Positions 45,034 through 53,701 of a stretch of DNA of 64,000 bases are shown here, piece by piece. Position numbers and translations under genes: made by a program. Within the stretch, counting starts at the first letter, position 1; each line of letters opens with the position of its first letter. Origin of the DNA: Streptomyces sp. NBC_01716 (lineage in GTDB: Bacteria; Actinomycetota; Actinomycetes; Streptomycetales; Streptomycetaceae); contig NZ_CP109181.1 of NCBI RefSeq assembly GCF_036248275.1, positions 4,464,001 through 4,528,000 on the forward strand, read 5' to 3'. The notes under the pieces are model-generated. The model saw nothing but the letters and a program-made list of their open reading frames with translations, was not told the DNA's origin and ran no database searches.

Positions 45034-45073
45034 TTCTCAGGGAATTCACAGAAAGCGGCAAGGGCGTTCTCAG
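45034..45073 (+). promoter_or_regulatory. Phased TTCTCAG half-sites for an OmpR-type regulator
   Basis: TTCTCAG (45034), TTCACAG (45045) and TTCTCAG (45067) lie 11 and 22 bases apart on one face of the helix, 24-63 bases before the response-regulator start. Direct 7-mers at 11-base spacing are the usual OmpR-family layout, so autoregulation is likely. Confidence 0.65.
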
Positions 45074-45096
45074 GCGGACTCCCCAGTGTGGGTTCC

Positions 45097-45834
45097 ATGA
45101 CCGTCACCTCGCCCAGGGGGCGCACCGAGATGATCAAGCCGGACGGCAGCCCCGTCCGGGTCCTTGTCGTGGACGACGAAGCCTCGCTCGCCGAGCTCAT
45201 GTCCATGACCCTTCGCTACGAGGGGTGGGACGTCCGCAGCGCCGGCGACGGTGCGGGCGCGCTGCGTTCGGCGCGGGAGTTCCGGCCCGACGCGGTGGTG
45301 CTGGACGTGATGCTGCCCGACATGGACGGTATCGCCGTCCTCGGGCGGCTGCGTGCGGAGCTGCCGAGGGTGCCCGTCCTCTTCCTCACCGCCAGGGATG
45401 CCGTGGAGGACCGGATCGCCGGGCTCACCGCGGGCGGTGACGACTACGTCACCAAGCCCTTCAGCCTGGAAGAGGTCGTGGCACGGCTGCGCGGGCTGAT
45501 ACGACGCTCCGGCGCCGCCGCCGTACGCAGCGAATCCGCCCTGGTCGTAGGTGACTTGACGCTCGACGAGGACAGCCACGACGTCAGCCGGGGCGGGGAG
45601 TCCATCCATCTCACCGCGACCGAGTTCGAGCTGCTGCGCTTCCTGATGCGCAACCCGCGGCGCGTGCTGAGCAAGGCGCAGATCCTCGACCGCGTGTGGT
45701 CGTACGACTTCGGCGGCCAGGCGAACGTCGTGGAGCTCTACATCTCGTATCTGCGCCGGAAGATCGACGCCGGCCGGTCGCCCATGATCCACACCCGGCG
45801 CGGGGCGGGATACCTGATCAAGCCGGGGGAGTGA
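45097..45834 (+). CDS. OmpR/PhoB-family response regulator
   Basis: 245 residues: receiver with VRVLVVDDEASLAELM, phospho-acceptor in AVVLDVMLPDMDG, Thr in VLFLTARD and Lys in YVTKPFS; winged helix with LTATEFELLRFLMRNPRRVL and VVELYISYLRRKID. ATG at 45097 used; ATG at 45130 also possible. Its stop overlaps a GTG that opened the ancestral kinase gene, now interrupted. Confidence 0.92.
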   Translation: MTVTSPRGRTEMIKPDGSPVRVLVVDDEASLAELMSMTLRYEGWDVRSAGDGAGALRSAREFRPDAVVLDVMLPDMDGIAVLGRLRAELPRVPVLFLTARDAVEDRIAGLTAGGDDYVTKPFSLEEVVARLRGLIRRSGAAAVRSESALVVGDLTLDEDSHDVSRGGESIHLTATEFELLRFLMRNPRRVLSKAQILDRVWSYDFGGQANVVELYISYLRRKIDAGRSPMIHTRRGAGYLIKPGE

Positions 45835-46004
45835 CCGAGGTGGCGACGATGAGGGATCGAGTACGAGGGCTTGCCCGGCGACCGGCGAACACAGCCACGC
45901 CCAGGGCGTGTTTGAGAAGTCCCGTCTGGCCCACGACGCCTGGCACGCACGCTCGCCGCGTTGTCGGAGTCATCCAAGTACGTCCGGTCCATCTACGGGG
46001 ATGA
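45831..46004 (+). pseudogene. Severed N-terminus of the sensor kinase gene
   Basis: GTG overlapping the regulator stop (GTGA) begins VTEVATMRDRVRGLARRPAN, a natural kinase N-terminus, then runs into the inserted sequence and stops at 46004. Removal of the insert leaves this part one base out of register with the kinase frame. Confidence 0.5.
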
Positions 46005-46083
46005 TCCTCCGCCTTGCGATCGCACGCACCAGACGCCGTGGGCCCCGCCCAGTGGGCGGACGACGCTACTTCTCAAACACGCC
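45906..46083. mobile_element. 178-bp MITE-like insertion between regulator and kinase
   Basis: Perfect 16-bp terminal inverted repeats GGCGTGTTTGAGAAGT and ACTTCTCAAACACGCC, flanked by CCAG on both sides (45902-45905 and 46084-46087) as a target duplication. No transposase inside. The TIR type resembles Streptomyces IS ends, so it was probably moved in trans. Confidence 0.8.
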
Positions 46084-47732
46084 CCAGGCGCTGGTCCCTG
46101 CGCACCCGCCTCGTCGTGTCCGCCGTCTCGCTCATCGCCGTCGTCGCCGCGGTGATCGGCGCGGTGACGACCATCGCCTTCCGTTCGTACCAGTACGACC
46201 AGCTGGACGCCCAGGTCCACGCGATCGCCGAACGCGCCGCCGGGCCGCACAGCCGCGACGAACTGCCGGCCGGCTTCCCGCCGCCCAGCCTGGCCGGGGG
46301 GAGGGAGCCGCTCAGGACCATCACGGGCGGCGGCGCCCCGATCGGCACGGTCGGCGTCGAGCTGACCGGGACCGGTCCCAGCGATGTCGGCCGGGGCTTG
46401 ATCAGCGCCCCGACCAGCGGCGACGAGCCGGGCCAGCAGGTCACGGGGCACGCGCTCGGCGACTCCCGGACGGCCGCACTCGCCGCTGTCCCGCGCGACG
46501 GGGATTCGCACACCGTCACCCTCGCGGACCTGGGCGAGTACCGCGCCGAGTACGTCGAAGGTGTCAACGGCTCCTTCGTCGTCGGCGTCCCGCTCAGCGA
46601 CGTCCAGGACACCCTCGCCACCCTGATCGTGGTCGAGGTGTGCGTCACCGTGGCCGCCCTCGCGGCCGCCGGGATCGCGGGCGGGGTCCTGGTCGGGGTG
46701 GCGCTGCGACCGCTGCGGCGCGTCGCGACGACCGCCACCCGTGTCTCCGAACTCCCCCTGCACAGCGGTGAAGTGGCGTCTCTGACGCACCTTCAGGACG
46801 CCGAGGCCGACCCGCGTACCGAGGTCGGGCAGGTCGGCGCCGCGTTCAACCGGATGCTGGGGCACGTCGGTTCGGCGCTCGCCGCGCGGCAGGAGAGCGA
46901 GACTCGGGTACGGCGGTTCGTCGCCGACGCGAGCCATGAACTGCGCACACCGCTCGCCTCCATCCGCGGTTACGCCGAACTCACCCGGCGCGGACGGGAG
47001 ATGATCGGCCCCGACACCCGGCACGCGCTCGGCCGGATCGAGTCCGAGGCGGAACGGATGTCCGGGCTGGTCGACGATCTGCTGCTGCTGGCGCGGCTCG
47101 ACGCGGGACGCCCGCTCGCGTACGAGACCATGGACCTCTCGCCGCTCGTCGTGGACGCGCTCAGCGACGCGCGGGCCGCCGGACAGGAACACCACTGGCG
47201 GCTGGAACTGCCGGACGAGCCCGCGTACGTGTACGGCGACGCGTCCCGGCTCCATCAGGTGCTGGTGAACCTGCTGGCCAACGCCCGCAAGCACACCCCG
47301 CCGGGCACGACCGTCACGGCCCGCGTACGCACCACGGGCACCCCCGAACCGTATGTGCTCCTCGACGTGGCGGACGACGGGCCTGGCATCCCGCCCGCTC
47401 TCCTCCCGCATGTCTTCGAACGCTTCGCGCGCGGCGACGCGTCCCGCTCCCGCTTCCACTCCCGCACGGCGAACCCACCAGGCACGGCGAACGCCGCAGG
47501 GACGACCAACGCCCCACGCACCGCCGCCGACTCCACCGGTCTCGGCCTCGCCATCGTCCATGCCGTCGTCACCGCGCACGGCGGCGATGTCTCCGTACGG
47601 AGCGAGCCCGGCCGCCGCACCGTGTTCACCGTCCGGCTCCCGGCCGCCGTACCCGCCCTACGCGCCCTACCCGCCGACCGCCCGCCGCCCCTGAACTCAC
47701 AGCCGCACCACAGGCTCACCACACTGCGGTGA
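46014..47732 (+). CDS. HAMP sensor histidine kinase with start displaced by insertion
   Basis: 572 codons from a TTG inside the MITE; GTG at 46038 is another candidate. Helix 1 (LRTRLVVSAVSLIAVVAAVI), extracytoplasmic domain (about 60-200), helix 2 (LIVVEVCVTVAALAAAGIAG), HAMP, phospho-acceptor in FVADASHELRTPLASIRGYA, HATPase with VNLLANARKHTPPG, VADDGPGIPP and STGLGLAIVHAVV. An unusual Thr/Ala/Asn-rich insert (RTANPPGTANAAGTTNAPRT) sits before the last G box. Translation level is uncertain because the coupled start was lost. Confidence 0.8.
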   Translation: MRSHAPDAVGPAQWADDATSQTRPRRWSLRTRLVVSAVSLIAVVAAVIGAVTTIAFRSYQYDQLDAQVHAIAERAAGPHSRDELPAGFPPPSLAGGREPLRTITGGGAPIGTVGVELTGTGPSDVGRGLISAPTSGDEPGQQVTGHALGDSRTAALAAVPRDGDSHTVTLADLGEYRAEYVEGVNGSFVVGVPLSDVQDTLATLIVVEVCVTVAALAAAGIAGGVLVGVALRPLRRVATTATRVSELPLHSGEVASLTHLQDAEADPRTEVGQVGAAFNRMLGHVGSALAARQESETRVRRFVADASHELRTPLASIRGYAELTRRGREMIGPDTRHALGRIESEAERMSGLVDDLLLLARLDAGRPLAYETMDLSPLVVDALSDARAAGQEHHWRLELPDEPAYVYGDASRLHQVLVNLLANARKHTPPGTTVTARVRTTGTPEPYVLLDVADDGPGIPPALLPHVFERFARGDASRSRFHSRTANPPGTANAAGTTNAPRTAADSTGLGLAIVHAVVTAHGGDVSVRSEPGRRTVFTVRLPAAVPALRALPADRPPPLNSQPHHRLTTLR

Positions 47733-47758
47733 CAGCCTGACCGCCGAGTGTCGGTGCC

Positions 47759-49081
47759 ATGCGAACTGACACCGACACTCCGTGGGGCAGCCTCCTGGCC
47801 AGGGAACATCTCCCGGCCGGAGCGCCCGGCGCGAGCGCCCCCACCGGCGTCCCCGACCTCCCCGTGCTCGACGTCGTGATCCCCGTCCACAACGAGGAGC
47901 GGGACCTGGAGCCCTGCGTACGCCGGCTCCACGACCATCTCGCCCGCACCTTCCCCTACCGCTTCCGCATCACCGTCGCCGACAACGCGAGCACCGACCG
48001 CACGCCCGCGGTCGCGGCCCGTCTCGCGGCCTCGATCGCCGAGGTCACCGCGTACCGGCTGGAGGAGAAGGGACGCGGACGCGCGCTGCGTACCGTCTGG
48101 TCGCACTCCGGCTCCCCCGTCCTCGCCTACATGGACGTCGACCTGTCCACCGACCTCAACGCCCTCCTGCCGCTCGTCGCGCCGCTGATCTCGGGCCACT
48201 CGGACCTGGCGATCGGCTCGCGCCTCGCGCGCTCGTCGCGCGTCGTGCGGGGCCCGAAGCGGGAGTTCGTCTCGCGCGCGTACAACCTGATCCTCAAGTC
48301 CTCGCTCTCCGCGCGCTTCAGCGACGCGCAGTGCGGCTTCAAGGCGATACGGGGCGAGGTCGCCCAGCGGCTGCTGCCGATGGTCGAGGACAGCGGGTGG
48401 TTCTTCGACACCGAGATGCTGGTGCTCGCCGAACGGTCCGGGCTGCGCATCCACGAGGTGCCGGTCGACTGGGTCGACGACCCCGACAGCCGGGTGCACA
48501 TCGTGAGTACGGCGGTCGACGACCTCAAGGGCGTGTGGCGGGTCGGGCGCGCGCTCGCCGTCGGCGCGCTGCCGCTCGACCGGCTCGCGAGGCCGTTCGG
48601 TGACGATCCGCGCGACCGCGCGATCAGCGGTGTGCCGGGCGGGCTCGCCCGCCAACTGGTCGGCTTCTGCGTGGTCGGTGCCCTGTCCACGCTGTTCTAC
48701 CTCTTGCTCTACACACTTTTTCGTACGGCCTCCGGGTCCCAAGCGGCCAATGCTGCCGCGCTGTTGGTGTCGGCGGTCGCGAACACCGCGGCCAACCGCA
48801 GGCTGACGTTCGGAGTGAGGGGCCGGGGGCGCGCCGTGAGACACCAGGCGCAGGGCCTCGTCGTCTTCGCGATCGGGCTCGCGCTGACCAGCGGTTCGCT
48901 CGCCGCCCTCGAAGCCGCATCCGGGAACCCGGCCCATGCCACCGAACTCGCCGTACTGATCTGCGCCAACCTCGCGGCGACGGTGCTGCGTTTCCTTCTC
49001 TTCCGTGCCTGGGTCTTCCCCGACCGCAGCGGCGGTGGCGGAGACGACCGGCCCAAGTCCCAGGAACGGAACGACCGATGA
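47759..49081 (+). CDS. GT2 glycosyltransferase fused to GtrA membrane domain
   Basis: 440 residues. GT-A domain: LDVVIPVHNEERDLEPCVRR, ITVADNASTDRTPAVAAR, AYMDVDLSTDLNALLPLV (metal-binding DxD) and AQCGFKAIRGEVAQ, like polyprenyl-phosphate sugar synthases. C-terminal GtrA: QLVGFCVVGALSTLFYLLLY, AVANTAANRRLTFGVRGRG and NLAATVLRFLLFRAWVF. Probably makes a lipid-linked sugar and aids its flipping. Overlaps the next gene by ATGA. Confidence 0.9.
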   Translation: MRTDTDTPWGSLLAREHLPAGAPGASAPTGVPDLPVLDVVIPVHNEERDLEPCVRRLHDHLARTFPYRFRITVADNASTDRTPAVAARLAASIAEVTAYRLEEKGRGRALRTVWSHSGSPVLAYMDVDLSTDLNALLPLVAPLISGHSDLAIGSRLARSSRVVRGPKREFVSRAYNLILKSSLSARFSDAQCGFKAIRGEVAQRLLPMVEDSGWFFDTEMLVLAERSGLRIHEVPVDWVDDPDSRVHIVSTAVDDLKGVWRVGRALAVGALPLDRLARPFGDDPRDRAISGVPGGLARQLVGFCVVGALSTLFYLLLYTLFRTASGSQAANAAALLVSAVANTAANRRLTFGVRGRGRAVRHQAQGLVVFAIGLALTSGSLAALEAASGNPAHATELAVLICANLAATVLRFLLFRAWVFPDRSGGGGDDRPKSQERNDR

Positions 49082-51153
49082 CTCACACCCCCCACACCGG
49101 CACTCTCCTCCGGCGGCTTCGCCGCGGCAGGCCCGAGGACGCGCGCTGGGTGCGGCCCGCCTTCCTCGCGCTGCTGCTCGCGGCGCTGCTCGTCAACCTC
49201 TGGAGTCTCGGCGACTCCGGCTACGCCAACTCCTTCTATTCGGCGGCCGTTCAGGCCGGCGGCGAGAGCTGGAAGGCTTTCTTCTTCGGCTCGTCGGACG
49301 CGGCGAACTCCATCACCGTCGACAAGCCCCCGGCCGCGCTGTGGCCGATGGCCCTGTCCGTACGGCTGTTCGGGCTCGGCTCGTGGCAGATCCTGGTGCC
49401 CGAGGCGCTGATGGGGGTCGGCACGATCGCGGTCCTGTACGCGGCTGTCCGCCGCCGCTTCAGCGCCGCGGCCGGGCTGCTCGCGGCAGCGGTGCTCGCG
49501 CTCACCCCTGTCGCCGCGCTGATGTTCCGCTTCAACAACCCCGACGCGCTGCTGGCGTTGCTGATGACCGTCACCGTCTACTGCGTGCTGCGCGCGCTGG
49601 AGGGCGCGCGGACGCGCTGGCTGGTGTGGGCGGGTGTCGCGATGGGGTTCGCCTTTCTGACGAAGACGCTCCAGGCGTTCCTGATCCTGCCGCCGCTCGC
49701 GCTGGTGTACGCGGTGTGCGCGCCCACGTCCGTCCGGCGCAGGATCGGCCAACTGGCATCCGCCGGGGCGGCGTTGGTGGTCAGCGCCGGATGGTGGGTC
49801 GCGATCGTCGAGCTGTGGCCGGCCGACACCCGCCCGTACATCGGCGGCTCGCAGAACAACTCCTTCCTCGAACTCACCTTCGGCTACAACGGTCTTGGCC
49901 GTATCAACGGCGAGGAGACCGGCAGCGTCGGTGGTGGCGGATTCCCCGGCGGAGGCGGCGGGGGCGGGTGGCGCGGTGGTGAGACCGGGCTCGGCCGGAT
50001 GTTCAGCGACGGCATCGGCGGTCAGATCTCCTGGCTGCTGCCTGCCGCGCTGTTCCTGCTCGTCGTCGGCGTGGTGCTCACCCGGCGGGCCGAACGCACG
50101 GACACCGCGCGTGCCGCGTTCCTCGTCTGGGGCGGCGCGCTGCTGATGACGGCGGGGGTCTTCACCTTCATGGCGGGCATCTTCCACGAGTACTACACGG
50201 TGGCCCTGGCGCCGTACATCGCCGCCCTGGTCGGTATGGGCGTGACGGTGCTGTGGCAGGAGCGCGCCAGGTTCCTGGCGTCGGCCGCGCTCGGTGTGAC
50301 GGTGGCAGGGACGGCGGTCTGGGCGTTCGTCCTGCTCGGCCGTACGCCGGACTATGTGCCGTGGCTGCGCTGGGCCGTGCTGGTGGGCGGGCTGAGCGCG
50401 GCCGTCGCCCTGACATTCGTGGGCCGGCTCGGACGGGAGGGGCGGTTCCGTACCGTCGCGCCCCGACTCGCGGTGTGCGCCGTTGTGTTGGCGGTCGCGG
50501 CGTCGCTCGCGGCACCGCTCGCGTACACGCTGTCCACGGTTGGCACCCCGCACACGGGGTCGATCGTCACGGCGGGCCCGGCCGCGGCACGCGGCGGGTT
50601 CGGTGGGTTCGGTGGGTTCGGCGGTGATAGCGGTGGCGGTGGCGGTGGCCGCGGTGATGGCGGTCCCATGGACGTCGGTGCCGACGCTGCCCGGGGCCCG
50701 CGCCCCGGCGGCGGTCAGGCCCCAGGCCAGGCCCCGCCAGCCGGCGGAGGCGGAGGCGGCGCTGGAGGTATGGCCGGTCTGCTCAACGGCCAGTCCGTCA
50801 GCTCCGAGGTCGTCGCCGCGCTGAAGAAGGACGCCGACGACTACACCTGGGTCGCCGCGACGACCGGCTCCCAGAACGCCGCGAGCAACCAACTCGCCGC
50901 CGAGGAACCGGTGATGGCGATCGGCGGCTTCAACGGCAGCGACCCGTCGCCGACCCTGGAGCAGTTCAAGCGGTACGTCGCCGACGGGAAGATCCACTAC
51001 TTCCTCGGCGGCGACGGATTCGGCGGTGGATTCGGCGGCGGTCGCGGCGGCGCGGAAGGCACCGGATCGAGCATCACCACCTGGGTCCAGTCCACGTACA
51101 AGGAGGTCACCGTGGGTGGCACGACCCTCTACGACCTGACGGCCGAAAAGTAG
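49078..51153 (+). CDS. GT39-type membrane glycosyltransferase
   Basis: 691 residues, about eleven helices. First loop SLGDSGYANSFYSAAVQAGG and the SITVDKPPAALWPMALSVRL, FRFNNPDALLALLMTVTVYC, GFAFLTKTLQAFLILPPLAL segments are those of the ArnT/YkcA-B family using polyprenyl-phosphate sugars. Gly-rich inserts (near 280 and 500-570) separate helices; the C-terminal soluble domain (WVAATTGSQNAASNQLAAEE, PVMAIGGFNGSDPSPTLEQF) is extracellular. Translationally coupled to the GT2-GtrA gene, the likely donor supplier. Confidence 0.9.
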   Translation: MTHTPHTGTLLRRLRRGRPEDARWVRPAFLALLLAALLVNLWSLGDSGYANSFYSAAVQAGGESWKAFFFGSSDAANSITVDKPPAALWPMALSVRLFGLGSWQILVPEALMGVGTIAVLYAAVRRRFSAAAGLLAAAVLALTPVAALMFRFNNPDALLALLMTVTVYCVLRALEGARTRWLVWAGVAMGFAFLTKTLQAFLILPPLALVYAVCAPTSVRRRIGQLASAGAALVVSAGWWVAIVELWPADTRPYIGGSQNNSFLELTFGYNGLGRINGEETGSVGGGGFPGGGGGGGWRGGETGLGRMFSDGIGGQISWLLPAALFLLVVGVVLTRRAERTDTARAAFLVWGGALLMTAGVFTFMAGIFHEYYTVALAPYIAALVGMGVTVLWQERARFLASAALGVTVAGTAVWAFVLLGRTPDYVPWLRWAVLVGGLSAAVALTFVGRLGREGRFRTVAPRLAVCAVVLAVAASLAAPLAYTLSTVGTPHTGSIVTAGPAAARGGFGGFGGFGGDSGGGGGGRGDGGPMDVGADAARGPRPGGGQAPGQAPPAGGGGGGAGGMAGLLNGQSVSSEVVAALKKDADDYTWVAATTGSQNAASNQLAAEEPVMAIGGFNGSDPSPTLEQFKRYVADGKIHYFLGGDGFGGGFGGGRGGAEGTGSSITTWVQSTYKEVTVGGTTLYDLTAEK

Positions 51154-51183
51154 CCACACGCCGTAAGGGAGTCTCCTCCTGCC

Positions 51184-51220
51184 GCACCCGGCGGCGGGCG
51201 GTCTGCTCGCCGCCGGGTGC
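51184..51220 (+). terminator. Terminator after the GT39 gene
   Basis: GCACCCGGCGGCG and CGCCGCCGGGTGC form a perfect 13-bp stem around 11 bases, 31 bases after the stop. Confidence 0.8.
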
Positions 51221-51312
51221 TGCGCCGTGCCGAACGGACGGACCTTCACCGGACATCCGCGGCATAGCATCGGATCCGCGCCAACGGGCTGAGGAACCGA
51301 GGAGGCTCATCG

Positions 51313-52116
51313 ATGGAGTCGGCTGCCGACAAGGCCAAGCAGTCCCTGCGGACCAGCGTATGGCTGGAGGGAAAGCCCGCAGCCCGCGGCCGCAGGAGTG
51401 AGCGTTCCGACCATCCGACCGGGCTGGACAGGGACCGGATCACCGCGGTCTCGGTGCGGATGCTCGACGCGGAGGGCCCGGCCAAGTTCTCCATGCGGCG
51501 GCTGGCGGCCGAACTGGGCGTCACGGCGATGTCCCTGTACTGGTACGTGGACACCAAGGACGACCTCCTCGAACTCGCCCTGGACTCCGTCTACACGGAG
51601 ATCGGCGTCCGTGAACCGGCGGGCGCCGCCTCCGACTTGGGCACGGGCGCCGGCTCCGACTGGCGCGGCGAGCTGCGCGCCCTCGCCGTCAGCTACCGGG
51701 CCCTGCTCGTCCGCCACCCCTGGGTATCGCCGCTCGTCGGCAGATTCCTCAACATCGGCCCGCACTCGATGGAGTTCTCCACCGCCGTGCGGCGGGTCAT
51801 GCGCGGCACGGGCCTGCCCGCGCACGGCCAGATGGGCGCGCTGTCGGCCGTCTTCCAGTTCGTGTACGGCTTCGGCACGATCGAGGGCCACTTCGTCCAG
51901 AGATGCGCCGAGGCGGGGATGACGCAGGATCAGTACTACCGGCACGCCATGGGGACGATCCACGAACAGCCGGAGTACCGGGGCCGTTTCGACCAGGCCA
52001 AGGAGCTGATGGAGGCGCGCGGCGGCGAGACGGTCGAGGAGATGCGCGAACGGGACTTCACGTTCGCGCTCGAAGTCCTCGTCGCGGGCATCGAGGCGAT
52101 GCGCGCCCGCAGTTGA
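51313..52116 (+). CDS. TetR-family regulator with TetR_C domain
   Basis: 267 residues; AGGAGG seven bases before the ATG. A 40-residue charged extension precedes the HTH (ITAVSVRMLDAEGPAKFSMR, RLAAELGVTAMSLYWYVDTK). The C-terminal part (YRALLVRHPWVSPLVGRFLN, FQFVYGFGTIEGHFVQR) is TetR_C-like. Target unknown. Confidence 0.88.
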   Translation: MESAADKAKQSLRTSVWLEGKPAARGRRSERSDHPTGLDRDRITAVSVRMLDAEGPAKFSMRRLAAELGVTAMSLYWYVDTKDDLLELALDSVYTEIGVREPAGAASDLGTGAGSDWRGELRALAVSYRALLVRHPWVSPLVGRFLNIGPHSMEFSTAVRRVMRGTGLPAHGQMGALSAVFQFVYGFGTIEGHFVQRCAEAGMTQDQYYRHAMGTIHEQPEYRGRFDQAKELMEARGGETVEEMRERDFTFALEVLVAGIEAMRARS

Positions 52117-52158
52117 GCGAAGCCCCCCGGCCCGGCTGAGCCAAGCCCCCCGCCCTCG

Positions 52159-52629
52159 CTACTCCGGCGGAGCCAGCCGCGCCGGGAAGCCGCCCGTGGC
52201 GATCGGGCTCCAGCGCTCCGGCGTGATGCGGATGAGCGACTTCCCCTGCCGCACCATCGCCTCGCGGTACTCGTCCCAGTCCGGGTGCTCCCCCGAGATG
52301 TTGCGGAAGTACTCGACCAGCGGCTCCACCGACTCCGGGACGTCCAGCACCTCCGCCGTACCGTCGATCTGCACCCACGGACCGTCCCAGGTGTCCGACA
52401 GGACGATCACGCTCGCGCGCGGGTCACGCTTCGCGTTGCGCGTCTTCGCGCGCTCCGGGTAGGTGGAGACGACGATTCGCCCCGAGTCGTCGACGCCGCA
52501 GGTCAGCGGTGATCCCTGGGGGCGGCCGTCGGAACGGGTGGTGAGCAGGATGGCGTGGTGCCTGGGCCGGACGAACTCCAGCAACTCGTCGAGCGCCACG
52601 GTGGTGTTGGTCGCGATGTTGGGTGCCAT
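52159..52629 (-). CDS. PPOX-class F420-dependent oxidoreductase-like protein
   Basis: 156 residues: split-barrel flavin fold with FVRPRHHAILLTTRSDGRPQ, IVVSTYPERAKTRNAKRDPR, VIVLSDTWDGPWVQIDGTAE and SLIRITPERWSP. Actinobacterial members use F420 or FMN to reduce small substrates. Start context is weak; the next gene ends 10 bases upstream of it. Confidence 0.85.
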   Translation of the reverse strand: MAPNIATNTTVALDELLEFVRPRHHAILLTTRSDGRPQGSPLTCGVDDSGRIVVSTYPERAKTRNAKRDPRASVIVLSDTWDGPWVQIDGTAEVLDVPESVEPLVEYFRNISGEHPDWDEYREAMVRQGKSLIRITPERWSPIATGGFPARLAPPE

Positions 52630-52639
52630 GGCGCGCAGC

Positions 52640-53467
52640 CTACGACCCGGACGTGTCCCGCGGATCAACCTCCAGCACTGCCTGAATGTCGAGTTCCACC
52701 CGCAGCGTCGTGCCGATCGCCGCGATCCCCGCCTGCACCATCTGGTTGTAGTTGATGGCGAAGTCCTCCCGCCGCAGCTCCGTCGTCGCGTGGAAGGCCG
52801 CCCGTTCGCCGCCCCACGGATCGGGCCCGGTCCCGAGGTACGACAGGTCCAGCCCCACCTTCCGTACGACTCCGTGCAGCGCCAGCTCACCCCGTAACCG
52901 CCAGCGGTCCGGACCGGACTGGCTGACCCCCGTGCTGTGGTACGTGATCTCCGGGAACCGCTCCACGTCCAGGAAGTCCGGCGACCTCAGGTGCTTGTCC
53001 CGCACCCCGTTGCCGGTGTCGATGCTCGCCGCGTCGATGACCGCGTCCACGCGGGAGCGCTCCGGGACCGCCGAGACCTTGATCTGCCCGCCGAAGTCGC
53101 CGAACCGCCCGCGCACGCTGGAGAATCCGAGGTGCTGGGCGACCGTGGCCACCGACGAGTGCACGGGGTCGATGTTCCACAGGCCCGGCGGCGGCATGTC
53201 GACGCCGGCCTGCCGGGTCAGGACGACCGTCCCGGCGTCGGCGACACCGCTGGAGGTGACGAACGCGGTCGCGGCGGCGGGCGCGAAGCCGGTGGCCGTC
53301 ACGATCACGGTGTACGGCCCCGGCGTCAGCGCCGTGTCGGCGGCCACCACCCCGTCGGCGTCCGCGTCGGCGCGCACCACCTGGATTCCGGTTCTGTCGG
53401 TCAGGGTCACGACGGCGTGCTGGACGGCCCAGCCGTCCGATGTCCTTACCAGTGCGCGAAGTCCCAT
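52640..53467 (-). CDS. YceI-family protein with N-terminal carboxypeptidase-regulatory-like domain
   Basis: 275 residues. Residues 1-85 form a beta-sandwich (LRALVRTSDGWAVQHAVVTL, DTALTPGPYTVIVTATGFAP) as in CarboxypepD_reg domains; residues 93-270 are a YceI lipocalin-like barrel (LWNIDPVHSSVATVAQHLGF, ASIDTGNGVRDKHLRSPDFL, LALHGVVRKVGLDL). YceI proteins bind polyisoprenoid-type lipids. No signal peptide, so cytoplasmic. The same N-terminal domain type is repeated in the upstream transporter. Confidence 0.88.
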   Translation of the reverse strand: MGLRALVRTSDGWAVQHAVVTLTDRTGIQVVRADADADGVVAADTALTPGPYTVIVTATGFAPAAATAFVTSSGVADAGTVVLTRQAGVDMPPPGLWNIDPVHSSVATVAQHLGFSSVRGRFGDFGGQIKVSAVPERSRVDAVIDAASIDTGNGVRDKHLRSPDFLDVERFPEITYHSTGVSQSGPDRWRLRGELALHGVVRKVGLDLSYLGTGPDPWGGERAAFHATTELRREDFAINYNQMVQAGIAAIGTTLRVELDIQAVLEVDPRDTSGS

Positions 53468-53701
53468 CCCGTTTCTCTCTCCTCGTTCGCGGTCGTTCGC
53501 GGTCGTGCGGTTCTCCCGGGGCCCGCCCTGATCCGCGAAGACCCGCCGGACAGGAGCTGGAGGTGGGCCCCGGCGTGGTGGCGGCACGCCGTCCCCAGGC
53601 TTGCCGCCATCTCACCGGGGCCCCTTTCCACCGGACCGGGCGCGCCTCCGCTGAGGGACGCGCCCCGTCCGGGGGCTTCGGTCCGGCTCACTCGCCCCGG
53701 C

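Noticed and set aside
49920..51050. GGT/GGC-rich repeats that look like a minisatellite
   Set aside because: They encode Gly-rich linkers inside the open GT39 frame, so no separate repeat feature is needed.
48709..51270. 853-codon minus-strand open frame
   Set aside because: Shadow of the GT2-GtrA and GT39 genes; low-complexity with no recognisable fold.
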